Source of the DNA: Akkermansiaceae bacterium
GTDB lineage: Bacteria; Verrucomicrobiota; Verrucomicrobiia; Verrucomicrobiales; Akkermansiaceae
Assembly: GCA_023301765.1 (NCBI GenBank)
Contig: JALZUC010000048.1
Coordinates: forward strand, 1-59,859
Reading direction: 5' to 3'
Length of the DNA: 59,859 bases
Below are positions 46,101-53,094 of the stretch, in pieces (the first letter of the stretch is position 1; the number at the start of each line of letters is the position of its first letter). A program made the position numbers and the translations under genes. Under the pieces are notes generated by a model. It was not told the DNA's origin and made no database searches. It saw only the letters and a program-made list of their open reading frames with translations.

Positions 46101-47103
46101 TTGGGACCCTAGTAGTAATAAACGATTATGGAATAGGCGTTATCAGTTTAATTTTAATGGGGGCAAGGTGCTGGCAGAGGCCGTGGCTAATTTATCTACT
46201 GTTAGAGCAAGGGATATAGCTTTCTGGACGAATGCAGAGATTTTAAAAAATAGCGCATCGTTTAATGTAAATTCTACTTCAGTAGACGCATGGATAACTT
46301 TTTTATCTGGAACATTAGGAGTTAAAAGACCAGTCGAGGGTGGTGAGTTAGACGGGTCAAAGGTAAGTTTTTCCCGTCATAGTAGAGCTTTTAAAGCTAT
46401 TGAAACAGTGGCTTCTAATCCAGATGCACCAAGCGGATGGGCAGATGTTAGGGTGCTGAGTAATAGTGAAATAAAAGCTCTAGCTGAGAACATTGTGGCA
46501 GAGGTTAAGGTGCGTGGGCCTTTTGTCTCTATCGCAGATTTTGTGAATAGGAGACTGGCAGATAAAGCTGATGAGACATCTAGGATGGGCGCGCTAGAGG
46601 CGGCAATAAGTGTCACTGCGCTAAATGCTGAATTTTATAAGAATCCAGAGTATCAATCCACCGCAGTGAATCGTGGTAGTGATCCTCTATCAGAGGATAA
46701 TAACCTGGATGGTTTTAAAAATAGTTACTGGGATGCTTCTGGTAGTTCTAGTCAGCCTCGTAGTCAGGCGTGGGGCGCGCCTTGTTATCTCACTCAGAGT
46801 GATATTTTAGAAAGTATGGCACCTGCACTTTGTGTCAGAGGTGATACTTTTACTATCCGAGCTTATGGCGCGTCTGTAGAAGCTGGAGTTGTGCGTGCTA
46901 GGGCATGGATTGAGGCTACAGTAGAACGTAGTCCCAACTATATAGACAATTCAGTTTTTGGGAACATAGCTACGGATGCTGCTATGATAGTTAATTATGA
47001 GACTGGGGCATACCAAGATGGAGGGTTAACTGAGATAAATAAAATATATGGACGTAGGTTTATCATTAAATCTACGAGGTGGCTGAGTGCGGCGGAGATT
47101 TAA
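43150..47103 (+). CDS. Verru_Chthon cassette A-like giant exported protein with pilin-like N-terminus
   Basis: 1317 residues. After a short basic leader comes GFALVATVSVMVLIVLLTLA, a prepilin-like helix, then MQAIGELQKHAGPDQRVTAR, the motif I recognise from TIGR02600 (Verru_Chthon cassette protein A). The rest is a large predominantly beta/loop region with no known domain. The family is lineage-restricted and unassigned; members usually sit in a four-gene A-D cassette. Here only A is obvious, with a small secreted gene 12 bases downstream. A role as a minor pilin-like tip or surface protein is inferred from the N-terminus. Confidence 0.8.
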   Translation: MQTSRHRFLFSRDSSSGQGFALVATVSVMVLIVLLTLAMVSLSNLELKNTQNHRHEGVARANARIALMQAIGELQKHAGPDQRVTARAAILESAITTENRNWLGVWRTTVEANGRAWPVIGKATTSGSPYAHSGAYEDLRHAQENLSGSNWKSELRETWLVSQRDSELSHTQSLNEGGDAVVEIVGRGTLGDGLSEVDFQREKVLVQTVKIGEVGAYAWYVADNSQKASIDPVGEIVGHGLDLDLALEISPRGNPALLQLADGSDAYSGFTDEALEHVGEIISYDMATLSQPNPKKMRKALKEKYHALTMYSGGLFVDTMLGGLRKDLTPLLLGDKDEKMIHFSDTDSVVGQNFSSGYPIIPGQDHGVLGPSFGALRNWALQAYNLSEGAEATAVSTAVRMRPTKYWPHAISDGATTNASEWAESAPKIHPVITDVRWHYYFSHHNRRIRTHIIPRVCLWNPYNKDLNVEAMTVMMPNPFYNLSSGMHFFPEERHVNDLQAMYASMANNHFHKWETKGGYVGGDVFKLRLNPFPKSRYLAFTLQATRMAAGECHVFSPKASDDSLEAGGVKIQAYQTELVADNILSSSSQQGGDHFYYDHEDSVVYQISTTGWSNLDAVEVDKIDLSRIFDYQPEISMSSVGKVENFPFILKSGTTSSLSDLYTSKNHLTLQLINNSAGGVHSTSSFSVFGDLWGSANQQDGSFGNLQRFSEAPLKDAPDTHQFGVKMLWLDESFTEGNNAPLRHGTSSVTRWDSDHMAYNPCSIANWNIRAQLQTRAPASQCAKRYYLNSLGAFLLQFAPLSPQDFNDQGSLNTTGTAFIKNPFGAAVDFSFNPRVVLFDLPSSDYGILSMAKLRHAMLSSYSWTPTYIVGHSLRDLHAPADSTAHEVAFSPYTKSFPATRWDFLLGGHRSEYLDHGPETENVNSEGLLQIGAEGVQREVGDLSFSSADEVMAYDIAYEVNHNLWDRYFISGMPMSGDTEVFDWDPSSNKRLWNRRYQFNFNGGKVLAEAVANLSTVRARDIAFWTNAEILKNSASFNVNSTSVDAWITFLSGTLGVKRPVEGGELDGSKVSFSRHSRAFKAIETVASNPDAPSGWADVRVLSNSEIKALAENIVAEVKVRGPFVSIADFVNRRLADKADETSRMGALEAAISVTALNAEFYKNPEYQSTAVNRGSDPLSEDNNLDGFKNSYWDASGSSSQPRSQAWGAPCYLTQSDILESMAPALCVRGDTFTIRAYGASVEAGVVRARAWIEATVERSPNYIDNSVFGNIATDAAMIVNYETGAYQDGGLTEINKIYGRRFIIKSTRWLSAAEI

Positions 47104-47115
47104 TTAAATAGAAAT

Positions 47116-47928
47116 TTGAGAGTATTTCATAAAATCATAGCCTTCATTTTACAGGCACTATTTTTTCAGAGCGTATGGGCTGAAGAAGGCGTATTAAGAG
47201 GGGGCGATGATCGGGGGGTGATTGAGAGGAAAGCGTTGACAGAAATTATGCTTGTAGCGGTGGGGCCTAAGCCGATTAGGAGGTTTAATGCCAAAGGGCA
47301 GGTGTTGTTACCAGTGGCTGGAGAGACACCACCAGCTAGACTTTATTTTAGGAGAGAGGCTACGGGTGTGAATAAAGGTGGGTGGGAGACATTTAATGTA
47401 GCATTTAATAGTTCACCAGCCTTTAGGTCGATCACGGCAGATAAAACGCTGTTATTATATAGAAAAAATAGTGCGTCTGGAAGTTTAGAGAAATACGTGA
47501 CCATCCCCCCAGGAGCCATGCGGGGGAGACGTATATTCTTTTTGATTCCATCTACTGCAGGCGTGAAACTCTGGGGTAGGCCACCTCTGGTGAGGAGCAT
47601 CAATCTGGATTCAAAGAAGCTACAGAGAAAGCAGTTCATATTTAAAAATCTATCAGGTTTTACAGTGCAGCATATGTTTGATGATTCAGTGGCAACTCTC
47701 CAGCCGATGAAAATAATATCCTATCAAGGTAATAAATTAGAAAAACTCTACCGACTGAACGCCTACTATGGGAGGTATAAAAAAGTGATCTATAACACTG
47801 CCCTGAAACCTACTATAGGCGGAGGTATATCTCTGTTTGTTCTTTATAATGCATGGCCAGATACTAATGCTGGCCGTAGAGTAGGAGCTTTTAAAATGAT
47901 GATTCCAGTCAGAGGTGAGGTGCCGTGA
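47116..47928 (+). CDS. Secreted protein downstream of the Verru_Chthon A-like gene
   Basis: 270 residues from a TTG start, chosen because it gives a complete signal peptide (FHKIIAFILQALFFQSVWA, cut before EE). No ATG in frame would preserve it. The mature part is strand-rich and basic (PIRRFNAKGQVLLPVAGETP; MRGRRIFFLIPS) with no recognised family. It lies 12 bases after the giant gene and is probably co-transcribed, so it may be its partner. Confidence 0.6.
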   Translation: MRVFHKIIAFILQALFFQSVWAEEGVLRGGDDRGVIERKALTEIMLVAVGPKPIRRFNAKGQVLLPVAGETPPARLYFRREATGVNKGGWETFNVAFNSSPAFRSITADKTLLLYRKNSASGSLEKYVTIPPGAMRGRRIFFLIPSTAGVKLWGRPPLVRSINLDSKKLQRKQFIFKNLSGFTVQHMFDDSVATLQPMKIISYQGNKLEKLYRLNAYYGRYKKVIYNTALKPTIGGGISLFVLYNAWPDTNAGRRVGAFKMMIPVRGEVP

Positions 47929-48058
47929 TTATGATGTGTAGTATTGACGTCCTGATATGTTATTTATTAAATGTGTGGATAATAAGGTTCTTTATCTGAT
48001 TGCTGACCATATGATGATGGATGATTATGAAAACTATTAACCTCGAGTTTAGAACAAT

Positions 48059-48652
48059 ATGAAAAAATTAATGTTAAGTATAGGCTTACTAATAGTTGGC
48101 TCCTCTATTTGCCATGCGGTTATTATCCGATTAGATAATACTGGCTCACCAGGGTTGGGTGATAACCTTGATGGTATAGGTGTAGGGGTAACACCTACTA
48201 ATGTGGACGTTCCGGAAATACCCGGACTATCAATTACAATTCATAGTATAGGGCCTGACGGGGGGCTTAATAGCACCGCTATAAGTTTGGGGATTAATGG
48301 TGACTCTGATCTAGATACTGACGCATTCGAGAGTATGAGTGCTCAAAGAGCGACTTTTAGTTTTAATCAATCAGTGAGCTTTACACAGTTGGATTTTACG
48401 AATTTTGAGTCTGGAGAAGAATTTAACTTTGCTGGGCAGGTGATCACTAATAGCGATCTTGCAAATGGAACTACGGATATTTTTAACTTTGCTACACCTC
48501 TCGTCATTACTGCAGATACCCAGTTTAGCCTAGAAGCTATATCTGGGACGATAGGTATTGAAGCCTTTGATCTTACAGTGGTTCCTGAGCCTACTGTCAC
48601 CACTTTTTGTAGCTTTGTAGTATTGCTCTCACTTCTGTATCGCCAGCGTTAG
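48059..48652 (+). CDS. PEP-CTERM sorted surface protein
   Basis: 197 residues. Signal peptide MKKLMLSIGLLIVGSSICHA. A Gly/Asp/Thr-rich beta-type middle contains LDNTGSPGLGDNLDG. The C-terminus is VPEPTVTTFCSFVVLLSLLYRQR: PEP motif, hydrophobic helix, basic end, the classic exosortase signal. The helix is short and holds one Cys. It is expected to be cut by an exosortase not found in this window and released or attached to exopolysaccharide. Its end is 27 bases from the convergent trhO stop. Confidence 0.85.
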   Translation: MKKLMLSIGLLIVGSSICHAVIIRLDNTGSPGLGDNLDGIGVGVTPTNVDVPEIPGLSITIHSIGPDGGLNSTAISLGINGDSDLDTDAFESMSAQRATFSFNQSVSFTQLDFTNFESGEEFNFAGQVITNSDLANGTTDIFNFATPLVITADTQFSLEAISGTIGIEAFDLTVVPEPTVTTFCSFVVLLSLLYRQR

Positions 48653-48679
48653 GTGGTAGTGCTAACAAATGTATTTTAC

Positions 48680-49597
48680 TTAGATGTTAGGCTGAGTGGC
48701 AGAGTTTTGTATTTGGATATCAGCTTCTTGACATTCTATGCAGCAGTATCGCTTATAATTTTTCTGACATGGTTCACAACAGAAGTGCTGAGCATTACAG
48801 GGGGCATGGGCACAGTTTACGTAGCGTGTACTTCCTGTATTACAGTGTTTGCAGCGGCTGACGGTTTTAGGGTTAACGTGATTGACTGGTACGCCAATAC
48901 GTTGGTCAAAGACGTAGCATTCACCATCATAGTTTTCACCGCGTGCTTCTGGGTCTTTACCATATTCTACGATGCCGCCTAAGAGCTGGTTTACATTTTC
49001 AAACCCTTCTTGCACAAGGTAGCCGCTGAATTTCTCACAGCGAATTCCTCCAGTGCAGTATGTGAGGATCTTTTTACCTTCGAGCTGACTACGGTGTTCT
49101 TGAATCCAGTCTGGTAGTTCTTTGAAATTTCCAATGTCCGGACGAATGGCCCCCTTGAAATGGCCTAGGTCAAATTCATAGTCATTACGGGCATCAAGAA
49201 TAATGGCATCCGGATCTTTCATCTGCTCTTTCCACTCAGAGGGTGTAAGGTGATGCCCCGTAGTAACATTGGGTGATAGGTCTTCAGAACCCAGCCCGAG
49301 GGTGACGATTTCACTTCTTGCTTTTACTGATAGTTTTGGGAAAACATGGCTCTGCTCTTCGTCTACCTTAAAGGTTATCTCCGCTGTGAGCGGATCTGAG
49401 TGCATTGCCTTCATATAGGCCTCACATGCTTCACGGGTTCCTGATACAGTGCCATTGATGCCTTCTTTGGCTACGATGATTCTACCAAGCAGCTCATGAC
49501 TTTCACAGAGGGCGCGATGCTCTTCACAGTATTGCTCAGGATTAGCAATATCGGTGTAGAGATAATATAGTAGGACGAGGTAGGGAGGATGCTCCAT
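48680..49597 (-). CDS. trhO: tRNA uridine-5-oxyacetic acid (5-hydroxylation) rhodanese TrhO
   Basis: 305 residues; the family catalyses oxygen-dependent hydroxylation of U34 in tRNA (first step to cmo5U). N-terminal UPF0176 domain with IIVAKEGINGTVSGT, then the rhodanese domain with the active Cys in TYCTGGIRCEKFSGYLVQ. The C-terminal tail is Cys-rich (CKHCNTG...CAHAPC...CCEPC...CC), a probable zinc-binding segment typical of this family. Convergent with the PEP-CTERM gene. Confidence 0.9.
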   Translation of the reverse strand: MEHPPYLVLLYYLYTDIANPEQYCEEHRALCESHELLGRIIVAKEGINGTVSGTREACEAYMKAMHSDPLTAEITFKVDEEQSHVFPKLSVKARSEIVTLGLGSEDLSPNVTTGHHLTPSEWKEQMKDPDAIILDARNDYEFDLGHFKGAIRPDIGNFKELPDWIQEHRSQLEGKKILTYCTGGIRCEKFSGYLVQEGFENVNQLLGGIVEYGKDPEARGENYDGECYVFDQRIGVPVNHVNPKTVSRCKHCNTGSTRYVNCAHAPCNAQHFCCEPCQKNYKRYCCIECQEADIQIQNSATQPNI

Positions 49598-49794
49598 ACC
49601 GATTGCTTAATAGAAAAATAAATTTAGCGCAAGCCTTCTGAATAGTTAACGGATAAGAGGGCGCAGAGGAGGGCTGTTGGTGAAGTTACATAGGCGCTCT
49701 TTCGCCGTCAGGGTGACTTAATGTCTATATTCCTCCTTGTGAGGCCACTTAGAAGCTGAATGAATGATTTTTGTCTTTTTACTGTAATTAATAA

Positions 49795-49830
49795 TAAAAA
49801 AAGGCGTTGCAAAGTATTGCAACGCCTTTT
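49795..49830 (-). terminator. Strong rho-independent terminator for the H1-like gene
   Basis: Perfect 12-bp stem AAGGCGTTGCAA (49801-49812) with TTGCAACGCCTT (49817-49828), AGTA loop, followed on the minus strand by seven T residues. It lies 29 bases after the H1-like stop; on the plus strand only a short T run follows, so its main direction is minus. Confidence 0.9.
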
Positions 49831-49858
49831 GGGGGGAGGGGGAATTGTCAGAAGATAA

Positions 49859-50410
49859 TTACTTTTTCTTTTTGGCTGCTTTTTTCTTAGTGGCCTTCTT
49901 ATTTGCCTTTTTAACTACCTTTTTCTTGGCAGCTTTTTTGGCTTTTGTTTTTGTGACGGCTTTCTTTTTGGCTGCCTTTTTGGTCTTTTTAACAGCTTTC
50001 TTATTTGCCTTTTTAGCTACCTTTTTCTTGGCTGCTTTTTTAGCTTTTGTTTTTTTAGCAGTCTTCTTTTTGACTGCTTTCTTGGCTTTTTTCGCCGTTT
50101 TCTTTTTCGCCTTGGTGGCTACCTTTTTCTTGGTGGCTTTTTTGGCTTTTGTTTTTGTAACGGTTTTCTTTTTAGCTGTCTTTTTAGCTACCTTTTTCTT
50201 GGTAGGCTTTTTGACTGCCTTTTTCTTGGCTTTTTTGGCTGCTTTTCTTTTAGCAGGGGCTTTGCGTGTGACTTTTTTCTTTGCCGCCTTTTTGATAACT
50301 TTTTTACGTGTTACCTTTTTTACGGTTTTTTTAGTAGCTCTTTTAGCAGCGGCTTTTTTGGCCTTGCTTGGAGCAGCTTTTTTTCTAGCGGTCTTTTTTT
50401 TGGCAGCCAT
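49859..50410 (-). CDS. Lysine-rich histone H1-like DNA-binding protein
   Basis: 183 residues made almost only of Lys, Ala, Thr, Val and Arg; no Asp, Glu, Gly or aromatic residue is visible. Tandem KKxAxKK-type units recur, and a longer unit is duplicated (KKKTVTKTKAKKATKKKV near residue 80 and KKKAVTKTKAKKAAKKKV near 148). This matches the chlamydial Hc1/Hc2 and planctomycete/verrucomicrobial H1-tail-like proteins that condense DNA. It is monocistronic with its own strong terminator. The opposite strand shows a long hydrophobic frame that is an artefact of this composition. Confidence 0.85.
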   Translation of the reverse strand: MAAKKKTARKKAAPSKAKKAAAKRATKKTVKKVTRKKVIKKAAKKKVTRKAPAKRKAAKKAKKKAVKKPTKKKVAKKTAKKKTVTKTKAKKATKKKVATKAKKKTAKKAKKAVKKKTAKKTKAKKAAKKKVAKKANKKAVKKTKKAAKKKAVTKTKAKKAAKKKVVKKANKKATKKKAAKKKK

Positions 50411-50612
50411 AGTATTTTTGTTAGTATTTGTTTGTTAGAGGTTCCTCTGGTTTGTGAGATGTTAAATTGTCGAGGTGGCTCTATTATCAGTTAGTTACGT
50501 TGTCGTAAGATTATGCAACAGCAATAACTTTCTAATTAAGATATAGATTGATCTAGTGGGTTTGATCGGTCAAGTAGGGAATTCGGATTTAAGAGTTAAT
50601 GAAAAAGTCGTT

Positions 50613-51584
50613 CTATTCGTCATTTTCATTTTTGTTATCAGGTGTAGTTGGTCTTTGGAATTTGGGTGCTATATTTTGAATGGTTTTCCAGAATTTTGGT
50701 TCGGAGGGATGGCCATTAAAGAGGACTTTGCCTTCTTTGGATAGAATGATCATGGTGGGGACTTCTGTAATTCTGAGTTTATTTGTTAGGTCAGATTCTT
50801 TAGTGTCTATAATCCACGAGCATTTGGCAGTGGATTGGTGCGTGGTGCGTATAAGCTCTGCATCTTTAAATGATTCTGGAGATTGGCCTACGAGAACTGA
50901 GATGACGGCAATGTTATGCTCAGCACATTCGCGTGAGGTTAGTATAAAGTCTGGAATATTCTCTACTACTTCTGGGCTGATGGGGGACCAGAGGTGTAAT
51001 ATGGTAGCTTGCTGCCCTTCATTGATGGCGTTAAGTGAAGTTGTTTTCCCGTCTTCTTGGTTTTGTAGTGTTAGGTCTCCCGGGATGGTTACGTTAGCCA
51101 TGGTTTGTTTAAGTCTCAGGCGTTCGATGTGTGGAGCATAGATTTGTGCGTGTCGAGGATTGAGCCAGAAGGCTTCCGTGATATGTTTTTTAAAGTTTTG
51201 CGCGTCATTTTTCTCTAATGCGGCAATGGCTTTGGTATATTGAATGACAGAGAGCCAGTCTTCTTTTACACCGAAGACCTGTGAGAGCTTAAGATCAAAC
51301 TTATCATTAAAGGCAGTTAGCTCTGGGGCTAGCTTTGCTAAACCGGCTAGGTCATCGTGATCGATAAGGTTGAGAAAGCGGGCCTCTAATAAAGTTTGTT
51401 CAGGAATACCTGCTGTGCGTGCTTCTTTAATAGCAGTGTGAAACTCAGGTTTTTCTAACTGTGAGAAAATTTTATTTAAGAGCTCTTTGCTTGCAGAGTT
51501 ATTTTGCTTTGCTTGCACTGGGGGCTGGGGGACCTGTGCTAGAGTGAGTGAGGATGTCAGGAGGAGAGTAATAAAATACTTCAT
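50613..51584 (-). CDS. Exported thioredoxin-fold protein lacking the CXXC pair
   Basis: 323 residues, signal peptide MKYFITLLLTSSLTLAQ. A helical N-terminal region (about 25-165) contains TPR-like pairs. The C-terminal thioredoxin/TlpA-like domain (about 175-305) has the expected strand-helix pattern ATILHLWSPISPEVVENIPD and the cis-Pro strand TEVPTMIILSKEG. The position of the redox CXXC is SPIS, so it cannot do disulfide exchange in the usual way. It may act as a chaperone or binding protein. Downstream of the LysM gene, separated by a terminator. Confidence 0.7.
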   Translation of the reverse strand: MKYFITLLLTSSLTLAQVPQPPVQAKQNNSASKELLNKIFSQLEKPEFHTAIKEARTAGIPEQTLLEARFLNLIDHDDLAGLAKLAPELTAFNDKFDLKLSQVFGVKEDWLSVIQYTKAIAALEKNDAQNFKKHITEAFWLNPRHAQIYAPHIERLRLKQTMANVTIPGDLTLQNQEDGKTTSLNAINEGQQATILHLWSPISPEVVENIPDFILTSRECAEHNIAVISVLVGQSPESFKDAELIRTTHQSTAKCSWIIDTKESDLTNKLRITEVPTMIILSKEGKVLFNGHPSEPKFWKTIQNIAPKFQRPTTPDNKNENDE

Positions 51585-51621
51585 AGAGAGATTATCTTAG
51601 TTTAGAAACAGATTACCAAGG

Positions 51622-51653
51622 TAAAAAAAAAGGCAGGCTTTGTAGCCTGCCTT
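51622..51653 (-). terminator. Rho-independent terminator of the LysM gene
   Basis: AAGGCAGGCT (51630-51639) pairs with AGCCTGCCTT (51644-51653) round a TTGT loop and is followed on the minus strand by nine T residues. Placed 26 bases after the LysM lipoprotein stop. Confidence 0.9.
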
Positions 51654-51678
51654 GATGTAGTTTTAATCTAGGTGAGTA

Positions 51679-52152
51679 TTAGTTACCGGGAATAATTAAG
51701 GTCTGGCCTGTGCGGATGACGGTATCATTGAGGCTATTTGCAGATTGGATAGCTTCTATGGAGCTGCCGTATTTTCTAGCTAAGCTCCAGAGACTGTCAC
51801 CTGCAGCAACTGTGTGGCTGCCTTCTTGAGCGGTAGGTGCTGATGGTGTGTAAGCTGGGCTAGGTGTAATAGGCTGGCTAACATTAGGGATAGGTTGGTA
51901 TGGCACGGAGGATGTGGTAGCTGGTGTTGAGGGGCTGTATGACCCGGCTTCTCCAGATGTTTGGGGCACGCCATAGGGGTTAGTGCCTGATGCTGGGACA
52001 CTGTTTGGGTTAGCTGTAGCTGCAGTGTTGGCAGCAGCAGCTTGTTGAGCTTTCCATGCTTTGTAATTAGGGTCTAGTAATGAGCAGGAGCTAAATGCCA
52101 CAGTTGTAATGGCTGCAGCTGGAAGTAGTGCAAGTAAGGCAGTTTTTTTCAT
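51679..52152 (-). CDS. LysM-domain lipoprotein
   Basis: 157 residues. The leader ends with TVAFSSC (lipobox), then a Pro/Ser/Thr-rich linker of about 80 residues. One C-terminal LysM domain follows, about 110-155: HTVAAGDSLWSLARKYGSSI, then IQSANSLN and GQTLIIPGN. It binds peptidoglycan, tethering the outer-membrane or inner-membrane lipid anchor to the wall. Monocistronic with a strong terminator. Confidence 0.88.
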   Translation of the reverse strand: MKKTALLALLPAAAITTVAFSSCSLLDPNYKAWKAQQAAAANTAATANPNSVPASGTNPYGVPQTSGEAGSYSPSTPATTSSVPYQPIPNVSQPITPSPAYTPSAPTAQEGSHTVAAGDSLWSLARKYGSSIEAIQSANSLNDTVIRTGQTLIIPGN

Positions 52153-52284
52153 AGTGGGGTAGTTTTTAAAATGTGTTGCTAAATATTTAGCACTTAATGG
52201 GATGTTGTAAAACGGAAGTTTTGGTGGCGATTTTCCGTAGCTGTTAAAGCTAGTGTTTATATGTAACAGGGAATTGGTAGCTTT

Positions 52285-53088
52285 TTAGGTGAATTTAAAA
52301 AAATCATTTACGGTTTGCTCCGTATGGATAGCTAATTGGTCTAGATTTTCTCCTCTTGCGGTGGCGATGGCTTCGGCGGTATCACGTGTAAAAGCAGGTT
52401 CGTTTCTTTTGCCCCGATGGGGGACTGGTGCAAGGTATGGGGAATCAGTTTCTACCATAAAAGATCCCTCGGGGCAGAGTTTAGCGGTCTCAAGAACTTG
52501 AGTAGCATTTTTAAATGTAGCAACACCTGTGAATGAGATAATCCCACCGAGCTCAAAGATGGGCAGTGCGGCATCAAGGTCATATGGCCAGCAGTGAAAA
52601 ACTGCTCGCACCTTATGTGCATATTCTGAGTAGATGGCGATAGCGTCTGATAGTGATGCTTCGCCAGATCGATCACGGGTGTGGATTACGATGTTTTTTT
52701 CTAGTTTAGCCGCTAGCTCGAAGTGATCTCTGAGAAACTGACGTTGTCTCTGGTGGTAGTCATTTTCCGTCCAGCCCTCTGGTGCGGGGTGGAAGTAGTC
52801 TAGTCCTGTTTCGCCGATAGCTACACAGCGAGGGTGACCAGCATGTTCCTTTAAGCTTAGCATGTAGTCATCTGCGGTCTCATGAACATCACATGGGTGA
52901 ATGCCGATACAGGCGTAGACTGATGAGAATGTCTCGGCGATATCCAGATTACTCCTGCAGTCGTCCAGATTGGTAGCTAGGGTGATAATACGAGAGATCT
53001 TATTCTCCTGAGCACGGGTGATGATTTCCTGAAGTTCTTCTTTAGGGAATTTGTGTGATGCTAGGTGACAGTGTGAGTCTGTTATCAT
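52285..53088 (-). CDS. tatD: TatD-family metal-dependent hydrolase/DNase
   Basis: 267 residues with the HxH start (DSHCHLASH), GETGLDYF (Glu), VIHTRD (His), FHCWPYD (His) and VETDSPYLAPVPHRGKRNEP (Asp). This is the full metal set of TatD amidohydrolases, which act as 3'-5' exonucleases or D-aminoacyl-type hydrolases. It follows the POT gene by 6 bases. Confidence 0.92.
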   Translation of the reverse strand: MITDSHCHLASHKFPKEELQEIITRAQENKISRIITLATNLDDCRSNLDIAETFSSVYACIGIHPCDVHETADDYMLSLKEHAGHPRCVAIGETGLDYFHPAPEGWTENDYHQRQRQFLRDHFELAAKLEKNIVIHTRDRSGEASLSDAIAIYSEYAHKVRAVFHCWPYDLDAALPIFELGGIISFTGVATFKNATQVLETAKLCPEGSFMVETDSPYLAPVPHRGKRNEPAFTRDTAEAIATARGENLDQLAIHTEQTVNDFFKFT

Positions 53089-53094
53089 GTGTAG

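Noticed and set aside
48653-48982. Plus-strand membrane-like frame after the PEP-CTERM gene
   Set aside because: Lies wholly inside the antisense of trhO, whose motifs are convincing.
49845-50438. Long plus-strand hydrophobic frame rich in Phe, Leu and Ala
   Set aside because: It is the reverse complement of Lys-rich codons (AAA, AAG) of the H1-like gene; composition artefact with no signals of its own.
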